Below, one piece after another: positions 1 to 5,710 of a stretch of 5,710 bases of DNA (positions within the stretch are counted from its first letter, which is position 1; each line of letters opens with the position of its first letter). Origin of the DNA: Clostridia bacterium (lineage in GTDB: Bacteria; Bacillota; Clostridia; Oscillospirales; CAG-272); contig JAFQOC010000587.1 in the NCBI GenBank assembly GCA_017420845.1, forward strand, positions 1-5,710. Reading direction: 5' to 3'. The position numbers and the translations under genes are program-made. Under the pieces are notes generated by a model. It saw only the letters and a program-made list of their open reading frames with translations, had not been told where the DNA came from and ran no database searches.

Positions 1-1676
1 CCGTTGACCTGGGCCCAGCCGGAAAGAACCATCTTGCCCTCCTCGGTCAGCATGAGGCCGGGAAGGATGGCGGGCTGAATGGCGGCGGCCTTTTCCTCAG
101 CGGACCAAGAGGAGGAGTAGGCGGGATCACGCTTACCGATCAGATCGGTGTAAGCGGAGCCGTTCACGCTCTCCACCTGCGCCAGGTAACCGTAGGCGTA
201 GGAGGGCTCCACCTTGAGGTCGGCGCCGTCGGTATCGGGAGGCTCGGGAGCCGAAAGACCAATGGCAGGCAGGGTGTAGGTGCCCATGGTCTCGATGTTC
301 TTGGGATCCTCGTCCACGCCCTTGTAGACAACGCCCATGCCGTGAATGACGGCACGGATGCTGTTGTTACCGTCCACGGCGGAGGAGCGGCGGACGTAGT
401 TACTGCCCGAGAGGGTCACCATGGTGGTGGAGCCGCCGCCGTCCATGAGGATGGCGGTGTGCAGACCCAGCTCCTTGCAGAGGGCGGGGAGGTTGGTCAT
501 CTTACAGGCGTTGCGGGTGCCGTCCACGGTGGCGGTGGTGGAGAGCATGATGACCTTCCCCTCCTTGGTCATACCCAGGATGGTGCAGGGGTAGTGGGTG
601 TTGTTACCGGGCTGACCCGTGGCGTTGCCCTTCTGCATGAGGGTGAAGAAGCCCGCCATAGCCTCGGTCACGCCTGCCCACTCGGCCTTCTGGGTAGAGG
701 TCATCATGTCGCCCACGACGTTGGGGGTGACGGTAACGGTATCCCCCACCTTGAACTTGTCGGTGACGCGGGTAATGGCATTGCCGCGGGCGGAGATGAC
801 CACGGTCTGATCGGTAATGGCGGGACGCTCGGCGGTGTCGCCGCTCTTGAAGATGGCAACCACCTTACCCTTGGTCTCCTTGCCAATGCGGAAGGCGGAG
901 TCGGAGCACTCCAGATAGATCTCGTAGGCATCCTCAAAGGCAAAGGACTCGGTGCCGCAACGCTGATTGTAGAGGATGACCGAGTTGGGGGCGGGGAGGC
1001 GGTTGACGCCGTTGCCCGTGACGTTGACGTTGGTGGTGGTGTTCTTGATGGCGACATTGATGGTGGGCTGACCGATCATGGCGGTGCCGTCGGCCTTGAT
1101 GGCGAAGACGGGGCCGCGGGAGGCACCCGTGCCACGCTCCACGTTATCGTCGCGGGCCAGGTTGTTCTCGTCGTCGATCTGGTGGGAGGCCCACAGCTCC
1201 CCCGCGATGATCATGGTGCCGCGGGAGACGCTGACATGCTTGACGGCGGGGCCGGAGGCCTTCTTGCCGTCGCCGTCGTAATCGGTGTGGTGAACGATCC
1301 AGGGGTCGCCGTTGATGGCGGCGATGACGGTGCCGTCGTTGTGGGCCTTGTTGTAAGCCACGGCGTTATTACCCATGGTATCCTTGGTCCAGTTGTAGTC
1401 ACCGCCGTTGAGGACAGCCATGGTGAGCTGTTCCGACAGCTCCAGCTCCACCACGCTGACCAGACCGTCGGCGGCGGTGCTGTATTTGGAGCCCTTCTCC
1501 AGAAGGTACTGGGTCAGGGTAGCACCCGTCTCCTTGCCATCGATCATGATGGGTGCGGAGTCGGTCTTGATCGCGCCCGTCAGGGTCGCGGGGGCAGCAG
1601 ACACACCGAAGGAGCAGATCCCCGCCAACATGGAGAGTCAGAGAATGAGGGTGAGGATTCTTACAGAGGATTTCAT
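1..1676 (-). CDS. Exported phosphodiester glycosidase (NAGPA-like) family protein, 3' end off the window, in-frame TGA at codon 13
   Basis: The reverse strand gives 558 codons from ATG at 1676 to the left edge, interrupted only by TGA at 1638-1640. The start has a GAAAGGAT ribosome site seven bases upstream. The N-terminus looks like a signal peptide: K2 and R6, a hydrophobic core, and a likely signal peptidase I site after A27 (VSA|AP). The family signature is ILMDGGGSTTMV (residues 409-420), preceded by AAINGDPW (119-126), PCTILGM (363-369) and LCKELGLHTA (399-408). These match the order of conserved blocks in NAGPA/phosphodiester glycosidase proteins, which cleave glycosyl phosphodiester bonds. 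The usual PRT is PCT here. A D-x-D-x-D-G loop at 132-137 may bind calcium. From about residue 455 an acidic, proline-containing segment leads into a C-terminal region that I do not recognise. The natural substrate cannot be told; most bacterial members are uncharacterised. The family call is fairly firm, but whether the gene is functional is uncertain because of the TGA. Confidence 0.75.
1638..1640 (-). other. In-frame TGA within the signal peptide of the glycosidase-family gene
   Basis: Codon 13 of the gene beginning at 1676 reads TGA, after codons for MKSSVRILTLIL and before LSMLAGIC. Both sides are in one frame and together make a normal signal peptide, so the frame is not shifted. The next base is C, a context known to favour weak UGA termination. 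An ATG lies six bases downstream (1629-1631), but it has no clear ribosome site and would leave a shortened leader without basic residues. One-base changes from TGA include TTA (Leu) and TCA (Ser), either of which would fit the hydrophobic core. Confidence 0.85.
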
Positions 1677-1683
1677 AGCCGTA

Positions 1684-1690
1684 TCCTTTC
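1684..1690 (-). promoter_or_regulatory. Ribosome binding site of the glycosidase-family gene
   Basis: On the minus strand GAAAGGA lies seven bases before the ATG at 1676. It supports 1676 as the original start codon, upstream of the in-frame TGA. No comparable site precedes the downstream ATG at 1631. Confidence 0.6.
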
Positions 1691-1707
1691 TCAGGTAGAA
1701 TGGGGAG

Positions 1708-1737
1708 ACCGCGCAAGTCGGAAAAAACTTGCGCGGT
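1708..1737 (-). other. Perfect 11 bp inverted repeat (RNA hairpin) between the small membrane gene and the glycosidase gene
   Basis: ACCGCGCAAGT at 1708-1718 is exactly complementary to ACTTGCGCGGT at 1727-1737, around an 8-base loop. In the minus-strand transcript the loop holds the U-run, and the bases after the second arm (CTCCCCATTC) contain no U-tract, so it does not fit a standard intrinsic terminator in that direction. Read on the plus strand the trailing bases are only moderately T-rich (ATAGCTTTTCTG), and no plus-strand gene needs ending. The hairpin is real in sequence. Its role (weak terminator, attenuator, or protection of the upstream mRNA's 3' end) is open. Confidence 0.6.
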
Positions 1738-1763
1738 ATAGCTTTTCTGATTAAAGAAGATGG

Positions 1764-2051
1764 TCACGCGAAGAAGCCGAGGATGACCCAGATGAGGAAG
1801 AAAACCACCGACATCCCCCCCAGAAAGATCAGCATGGGGCCGATCATAGAGCGGACGGCCGAGACGTAGGTCTGCCAGATGCTTCCCGCCCTTGTGGTGG
1901 GCCGGGGCTTTTGCTTTTTATAGGAGGGCTGTACGGGACGGCGGAGGGGGGGATTGCCCCGCACCCCCGACATATCGGCCACGGTAGAGCCGTCGTCGAT
2001 ATAGACAACCTTTTCCTTCCTCTTTTTGGGCTGCTTACTGTCCTTTCCCAT
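1764..2051 (-). CDS. Small basic single-pass membrane protein of unknown function, last gene of the opp cluster
   Basis: This 95-residue protein starts six bases after the oppF stop codon. Residues 1-13 are very rich in Lys (GKDSKQPKKRKEK), followed by VVYIDDGSTVADMSGV (15-30), a proline/basic linker (33-55), and one strong hydrophobic helix at about 70-94 (from IGPMLIF to WVILGFFA) that ends the protein. The charge pattern predicts a cytoplasmic N-terminus and a C-terminal membrane anchor. There is no signal peptide, enzyme motif or cysteine. Only a weak AAGG lies upstream (2063-2066, 11 bases away), so translation probably depends on ribosomes finishing oppF. The YIDDGSTVADMSGV block looks like a conserved motif, and I believe similar small proteins occur in clostridial genomes, but I cannot name a family. 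It may be an accessory subunit or regulator of the transporter; position is the only evidence for that. Confidence 0.8.
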   Translation of the reverse strand: MGKDSKQPKKRKEKVVYIDDGSTVADMSGVRGNPPLRRPVQPSYKKQKPRPTTRAGSIWQTYVSAVRSMIGPMLIFLGGMSVVFFLIWVILGFFA

Positions 2052-2057
2052 AGCGGA

Positions 2058-3071
2058 TCAGACCTTGTGGCAGGCCACGAAATGCCCGGGCTCTACCTCG
2101 CGGTAGACGGGGATCTCGGAGCCGCAAGACTCGCATGCCTCGGGGCAGCGGGTATGGAAGCGGCAGCCCGCGGGTGGGTTGGCGGGAGAGGGGATATCCC
2201 CCTTCAGCACGATACGCTCCATCTTCTTGTCGGGATCGGGGTTGGGGATGGCCGAGAAGAGAGCGCGGGTGTAGGGATGCAGGGGATTGCCGAAGATGTC
2301 CTTCTTGGCACCGAACTCCACCATGTTACCCAGATACATGACGCCGATCTTGTCCGAAATGAACTTGACCACCGACAGGTCGTGGGAAATGAAGAGGTAG
2401 GTGAGCCCGCGCTCCTTCTGAAGCTTCTTGAGCAGGTTGATGATCTGAGCCTGAATGGATACGTCCAGCGCCGACACGGGCTCGTCGCAGACCACCAGCC
2501 TGGGGTTGACGGTCAGGGCGCGGGCGATGCAGATACGCTGGCGCTGTCCGCCCGAAAACTCGTGGGGGTAGCGCTCGTAGTAGTAGTCGCGAAGACCGCA
2601 CTGCTCCATAAGGTCGATGACGTAATCCTTGACCTCTCTGGCAGGGACGATCCTGTGGACCTTCACAGGCTCCGAAAGGATCTCACCCACGGTAGCGCGG
2701 GGAGGAAGGGAGGAATAGGGGTCCTGGAAGATGATCTGCATCTCGGTGCGGAGAGAGCGCATCCGGGTCTTGGAGTAGTCGGTAATATCCTTGCCGTCGT
2801 AGATGATCTGACCGCCGCTTGAGGGGTGGAGCTTGAGGATGGTACGGCCCAGAGTGGTCTTGCCGCAGCCCGACTCGCCCACGATACCCAGGGTCTCACC
2901 GGGGTAGAGATCGAAGGAGACGTTGTCCACGGCGATGAGCTCCTGCTGGACCTTACCCGTCAGAGACTTCTTGATGGGGAAGGCCTTACGGAGGTTTCTG
3001 ACCTCGAGGAGGGGCTTGCGCCCGTCGGCGCTCTCTACGGCTTCAGCCGTCATATTCTTGGTATCAGCCAT
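2058..3071 (-). CDS. oppF: Oligopeptide/dipeptide ABC transporter ATP-binding protein OppF
   Basis: This 337-residue cytoplasmic ATPase is one of two that drive peptide import through the OppBC channel. Its motifs in order are Walker A GESGCGKT (65-72), Q-loop IIFQDPYSSL (113-122, Q116), signature FSGGQRQR (172-179), Walker B LVVCDE (192-197), D-loop SALD (200-203) and switch His230 in LFISHDLS. HPYTRALFSAIP (265-276) opens the C-terminal oligopeptide-transporter domain, which ends with a cysteine group (C303, C309, C313, C316, C334; core spacing C-x5-C-x6-C). OppF is distinguished from OppD by the YSSLPPRATVGE block. Most relatives have SLNPR there, so Pro at 123 is unusual. The start at 3071 is chosen because AGGAGG lies six bases upstream (3078-3083) and the protein then begins near the family's usual length; a longer frame from 3173 would only overlap oppD further. 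It overlaps the oppD end by 8 bp, which suggests translational coupling. Confidence 0.95.
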   Translation of the reverse strand: MADTKNMTAEAVESADGRKPLLEVRNLRKAFPIKKSLTGKVQQELIAVDNVSFDLYPGETLGIVGESGCGKTTLGRTILKLHPSSGGQIIYDGKDITDYSKTRMRSLRTEMQIIFQDPYSSLPPRATVGEILSEPVKVHRIVPAREVKDYVIDLMEQCGLRDYYYERYPHEFSGGQRQRICIARALTVNPRLVVCDEPVSALDVSIQAQIINLLKKLQKERGLTYLFISHDLSVVKFISDKIGVMYLGNMVEFGAKKDIFGNPLHPYTRALFSAIPNPDPDKKMERIVLKGDIPSPANPPAGCRFHTRCPEACESCGSEIPVYREVEPGHFVACHKV

Positions 3072-4287
3072 GACTTTCCTCCTCTCCGTACAAATGACAG
3101 GACACGAAATGGGTGGGGCTGACCTGCACCATGCAGGGGTAGTCCCCGCCGCACTTCTCGATGCAACGGTCACAACGCTCCTTGAAGTAGCAGTGATTGG
3201 GCATATTCACGGGGTTGGGCACGTTGCCGGGAATGTTGAACAGAGTCTCGCTGTCGGAGTCCATGGTGGGCTTGGACTTCTGCAGACCGACGGTGTAGGG
3301 GTGACGGGGATCGTGGAAGATCTCGGCCACCGTGCCCATCTCAATGACGCGGCCCGCGTACATAACCACCACGAAGTCGGCCATCTCGGCAATGACACCC
3401 AGATCATGGGTGATGAGCAGGATGGAGCCATCCATCTTGTCCTTCAGGTCACGGAGCAGATCCAGGATCTGTGCCTGAATGGTCACGTCCAGAGCCGTGG
3501 TAGGCTCGTCGGCAATGATGAGGCGGGGATTGCAGGCCAGGGCCATGGAGATCATGACACGCTGGCGCATACCGCCCGACAGCTCATGGGGGAAGGCCTT
3601 GTAGACCCGCTCGGGGGCGGCGATACCCACCAGAGAGAGCATTTCCATGGAGCGGGCGCGAGCCATCTCCTTGGTGGCACCGGGAACGTGGATAAAGGTA
3701 ACCTCATCCAGCTGGTCGCCGATGGTGAAGACGGGGTTGAGGGAGGTCATGGGCTCCTGGAAGATCATGGCGATCTGTCGCCCGCGGATACGGTGGATCT
3801 CATGAATGGGCATCTTCGCGATGTCGAAGACCTTATCCTCCATCTCATAAAGGGGAGTTCCGTACTGATCCACCTCCCCCGTGGGGATGATGTTACCCTT
3901 GTCGTCCCGCTTGAAGTCGTGGGAGTTGAAGCGGATAGAGCCCTCGACGATCTGACCCTGAGGCCCCTGCAAAAGCTGCATGACCGACATGGAGGTCACG
4001 CTCTTGCCGCAGCCCGACTCGCCCACAACACCTACGGTGGCGTTCTTGGGAACGTTGAAGGAAACACCGTTTACGGCCTTGACCACACCCTGATCCGTGA
4101 AGAAGTAGGTATGAAGACCGTCGATCTCCAGAATATTGGCGGGGTCCTTCATTTCAGTCGTAAACTCGGATTCGTCCGCCCGTCTGTGCTTGCGCTTCTC
4201 CAAGGCATTCATAATCTTGCGATTCTCCTTGGCGATAGCGCGGACCTCTTTACCCGAGAGGTAATGGGTTTTTTTCTGTTCTGCCAT
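3064..4287 (-). CDS. oppD: Oligopeptide/dipeptide ABC transporter ATP-binding protein OppD
   Basis: This 407-residue ATPase pairs with OppF on the cytoplasmic face of the permease. Motifs are Walker A GESGCGKS (89-96), Q-loop AMIFQEPMTSLNPV (173-186, Q177), signature LSGGMRQR (236-243), Walker B LIIADE (256-261), TTALD (263-267) and switch His294 in LLITHDLG. HPYTVGLQ (329-336) begins the C-terminal peptide-transporter domain. This ends in six cysteines (C366, C372, C375, C379, C385, C397) that include the C-x5-C-x6-C pattern linked to an iron-sulfur cluster in some homologues. Two features make it longer than typical OppD (about 320-340 residues): a basic N-terminal extension of about 50 residues and a charged insert at about 121-165, between Walker A and the Q-loop. 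All catalytic motifs are intact. The start at 4287 follows AGGAGG at 4295-4300, and the gene begins 4 bp after the oppC stop. Confidence 0.95.
   Translation of the reverse strand: MAEQKKTHYLSGKEVRAIAKENRKIMNALEKRKHRRADESEFTTEMKDPANILEIDGLHTYFFTDQGVVKAVNGVSFNVPKNATVGVVGESGCGKSVTSMSVMQLLQGPQGQIVEGSIRFNSHDFKRDDKGNIIPTGEVDQYGTPLYEMEDKVFDIAKMPIHEIHRIRGRQIAMIFQEPMTSLNPVFTIGDQLDEVTFIHVPGATKEMARARSMEMLSLVGIAAPERVYKAFPHELSGGMRQRVMISMALACNPRLIIADEPTTALDVTIQAQILDLLRDLKDKMDGSILLITHDLGVIAEMADFVVVMYAGRVIEMGTVAEIFHDPRHPYTVGLQKSKPTMDSDSETLFNIPGNVPNPVNMPNHCYFKERCDRCIEKCGGDYPCMVQVSPTHFVSCHLYGEEESHG
3078..3083 (-). promoter_or_regulatory. Shine-Dalgarno site of oppF
   Basis: AGGAGG lies six bases upstream of the ATG at 3071, inside the last codons of oppD (its GEEES tail). 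It fixes the oppF start at 3071 and couples oppF translation to ribosomes finishing oppD. Confidence 0.75.
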
Positions 4288-4291
4288 GGTA

Positions 4292-5365
4292 TTACCTCCT
4301 CATCTTGGGGTCGAGGGCATCACGCAGGCCGTCGCCCACGAAGTTGAAGCCCAGCACCGCCAGAATGATGCAGAGGCCGGGAGGGCCCCAGACGTTGAAG
4401 AAGTTCTCCAGAATGTACTGGTCCTCGGCCACGATGTTGATCATGGTGCCCCACGCGGCGTAGGGAGCGCGAACGCCCATGTTCAGGTAGGACAGGGAGG
4501 CCTCATAGAGGATCATGCTGCCCAGGGACAGGGTCATGGAGACGATGAGCTGGGGCATGACGTTGGGGACCAGGTGCTTGAAGATCTTGCGGGGAGTGGA
4601 GTAGCCCATGGCCTCGGCGGCCACCATGTACTCCTGCTCACGCAGAGAGAGGATCTGACCGCGGACCAGGCGCGCCGTTCCCGGCCAGGAGAATAGGGTC
4701 AGGTAGGCCATCAGATAGTAGATACGGAGCTGGGACGGAACCCCCATGGAGTCCAGAAGGGTACCGATAATCAGGAGGATGGGGAAGCCGGGCAAACACA
4801 TGAGAATGTCGCAGATTCTCATGATGACCCCATCCACAGCCCCGCCGAAGTAACCCGATATACCCCCCAACACCACGCCGAAGACGGTGATGGCGAAAAC
4901 GGCAATGAAGCTGACGGTCAGGGAGATGCGGCCGCCGTACATGAGACGGGTGAAGACGTCACGGCCGTCCTTATCGGTGCCCAGGATATGGTTTTTGTCG
5001 GGCTTAGCCAGGGAGTTGATGGTCTTGTTGGTTTCCACCACCTGGTAGATGGTCACCTCCTTGCCGTCCACTACCATGGTGACCGGCTGTCGGGTGTATT
5101 CCACCTTACCCGACTTATCCTGGGTGGTCTCGCCCCACTGGGTGTAAACCACGGGACCCAGCCAGCAGAACAAGAACAGCGCTACGATCATGATGATGCC
5201 CGCCACACTCAGCTTGGAGCGGAAGAAGCGGCGCAGGACCATACGGGTGGGGGACATGAGGCGGACGTTTTTGTCCAGCGGCTCATCGGTGTCGGCGATT
5301 TCGGCGGCCTTGACCTCGGTCTCCTCGGCTACGGTCTCAAGAGATTGATTCTTATTCTCTTCCAT
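4292..5365 (-). CDS. oppC: Oligopeptide/dipeptide ABC transporter permease OppC
   Basis: This 357-residue inner-membrane permease forms the peptide channel with OppB. Residues 1-50 are cytoplasmic, beginning with an acidic stretch of about 35 residues and then the basic MVLRRFFRSK before the first helix (about 53-74). An extracytoplasmic segment of about 55 residues leads to HILGTDKDGRDVFTRLMYGG (126-145), the hallmark block of OppC/DppC proteins, and then five more hydrophobic segments (about 147-172, 180-205, 214-235, 268-295, 329-350). The EAA loop that contacts the ATPases is EYMVAAEAMGYSTPRKIFKH (245-264) followed by LVPN. It is longer than well-known OppC proteins (about 300 residues), owing to the acidic N-terminus and the enlarged first external loop. 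AGGAGG at 5375-5380 supports the start at 5365, which is 22 bp after the oppB stop. Whether the substrate is oligopeptide, dipeptide or another small solute cannot be told from the permease. Confidence 0.95.
   Translation of the reverse strand: MEENKNQSLETVAEETEVKAAEIADTDEPLDKNVRLMSPTRMVLRRFFRSKLSVAGIIMIVALFLFCWLGPVVYTQWGETTQDKSGKVEYTRQPVTMVVDGKEVTIYQVVETNKTINSLAKPDKNHILGTDKDGRDVFTRLMYGGRISLTVSFIAVFAITVFGVVLGGISGYFGGAVDGVIMRICDILMCLPGFPILLIIGTLLDSMGVPSQLRIYYLMAYLTLFSWPGTARLVRGQILSLREQEYMVAAEAMGYSTPRKIFKHLVPNVMPQLIVSMTLSLGSMILYEASLSYLNMGVRAPYAAWGTMINIVAEDQYILENFFNVWGPPGLCIILAVLGFNFVGDGLRDALDPKMRR
4295..4300 (-). promoter_or_regulatory. Shine-Dalgarno site of oppD, made of the last two sense codons of oppC
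   Basis: The final Arg-Arg of OppC is encoded AGG AGG immediately before its TAA stop. The same six bases form the ribosome site of oppD, seven bases before its ATG at 4287, so termination on oppC and initiation on oppD are physically linked. Confidence 0.75.
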
Positions 5366-5374
5366 AGTATCAAA

Positions 5375-5380
5375 CCTCCT
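5375..5380 (-). promoter_or_regulatory. Shine-Dalgarno site of oppC
   Basis: AAGGAGGTT in the 22 bp gap between oppB and oppC contains AGGAGG nine bases before the ATG at 5365. It is a strong site that confirms the oppC start. Confidence 0.7.
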
Positions 5381-5387
5381 TACCGTA

Positions 5388-5710
5388 TCAGGTGAGCTTG
5401 ACGCGGGGATCCACCACCGCGTACATCAGGTCGGCCAGCAGCACGCCCAACACGCTGAGAAGCGCCAGGAACATGTTATACCCCATGATGAAGGGAATGT
5501 CGGCCACGATCATGGCCTTATACGCCACGTTACCGATACCGGGGAGGTCAAAGACCTGCTCGGTGATGATGGCGCCTGAGAACAGGGAGGGGAGAAGCCC
5601 CGCCAGGGAGGTCACCAGGGGGATCATGGTGTTGCGGAAGGCGTGCTTGTAGATGACCTTCCCTTCCCCCAGACCCTTGGCGCGGGCGGTACGGATATAA
5701 CCCGAATTCA
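5388..5710 (-). CDS. oppB: Oligopeptide/dipeptide ABC transporter permease OppB, C-terminal part only
   Basis: The last 106 residues of the first permease are visible; the 5' part lies beyond the right edge. The fragment opens with the EAA cytoplasmic loop (YIRTARAKGLGEGKVIYKHA, then FRNTMIPLVT), which closely fits the OppB/DppB consensus for docking onto the ATPases. A membrane segment follows (PLVTSLAGLLPSLFSGAIIT), then the typical EQVFDLPGIGNVAYKA block, a last helix (MFLALLSVLGVLLADLMYAV) and the family's C-terminal DPRVKLT before the TGA stop. The gene lies directly upstream of oppC and is read in the same direction, which is the usual oppB-oppC order. No irregularity is seen in the visible part. 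The gene for the binding protein (oppA) is not in view. Confidence 0.93.
   Translation of the reverse strand, partial: NSGYIRTARAKGLGEGKVIYKHAFRNTMIPLVTSLAGLLPSLFSGAIITEQVFDLPGIGNVAYKAMIVADIPFIMGYNMFLALLSVLGVLLADLMYAVVDPRVKLT

Noticed and set aside
1638..1640. TGA read as tryptophan or glycine through an alternative genetic code, or as selenocysteine
   Set aside because: TGA ends oppB, oppD, oppF and the small gene, all Trp codons checked are TGG, and no other internal TGA occurs in any gene. A selenocysteine in a signal peptide core is implausible and no obvious insertion element was seen.
342..1754. Long plus-strand open frame of 470 codons opposite the glycosidase-family gene
   Set aside because: The translation is a Gly/Val/His/Asp-rich string without domain structure. 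It mirrors the third-position G/C bias of the true minus-strand gene, whose frame carries recognisable NAGPA motifs and a signal peptide.
1738..1763. Possible promoter for the glycosidase-family gene (AT-rich TTCTTTAATC and GCTATA on the minus strand)
   Set aside because: No convincing -35 and -10 pair with normal spacing is present, and GCTATA abuts the hairpin. The evidence is too weak to call.
1911..2822. Plus-strand open frame of 303 codons opposite oppF and the small gene
   Set aside because: It has no recognisable motifs and is rich in Gly, Leu, Val and Asp. It is a shadow of oppF, whose ATPase motifs are unambiguous.
3072..3173. Earlier start for oppF at 3173, adding 34 residues
   Set aside because: The added residues (beginning MTVASRSAAGTTPAW) do not resemble OppF N-termini and lie inside oppD. 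The ATG at 3071 has a strong AGGAGG at proper distance.
2923..4347. Plus-strand open frame of 474 codons opposite oppD
   Set aside because: It is His/Gly/Asp-rich with no domains, and it spans the start of oppF, the whole of oppD and the oppC end. It is explained by codon bias on the opposite strand.
5704..5709. GAATTC at the very right end of the window
   Set aside because: A single EcoRI site inside the oppB coding frame is expected by chance and does not indicate a cloning junction.

Overview
All genes lie on the minus strand, so the window is transcribed from right to left. They read in the order oppB (3' end only), oppC, oppD, oppF, a small single-pass membrane protein, then a large exported protein that runs off the left edge. 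The DNA is GC-rich, with strong use of G/C at third codon positions. Strong AGGAGG ribosome binding sites precede oppC, oppD and oppF. These traits and the protein sequences suggest an uncultured, gut-type clostridial Firmicute (Oscillospirales-like). That placement is inference, as there is no rRNA or other marker gene here.

Right part (2058-5710): a tightly packed oligopeptide/dipeptide ABC importer. OppB and OppC are the two membrane permeases, and both show the EAA coupling motif. OppD and OppF are the two ATPases, and both have intact Walker A, Q-loop, signature, Walker B and switch-histidine motifs plus cysteine-rich C-terminal domains. Gaps are 22 bp (B-C), 4 bp (C-D) and an 8 bp overlap (D-F), so the genes are almost certainly co-transcribed and translationally coupled. 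No substrate-binding protein (OppA) gene lies in the window; it may be beyond the right edge or elsewhere.

Middle (1764-2051): six bases after oppF comes a 95-residue protein with a highly basic N-terminal half and one C-terminal membrane helix. I do not recognise its function. Its position makes it a candidate accessory part of the transporter.

Left part (1-1763): an 87 bp gap holds a perfect 11 bp inverted repeat without a U-tract. It is followed by a signal-peptide-bearing protein with a phosphodiester glycosidase (NAGPA-like) core. Its reading frame is open for 558 codons to the window edge except for one TGA at codon 13, inside the signal peptide. TGA is the normal stop codon of oppB, oppD, oppF and the small gene, and tryptophans here are TGG, so a changed genetic code is unlikely. 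The lesion is a recent nonsense mutation, a sequence error, or less likely readthrough/reinitiation.

The window is mostly an ordinary peptide-uptake operon. The parts worth a second look are the interrupted signal peptide, the small membrane protein and the intergenic hairpin.
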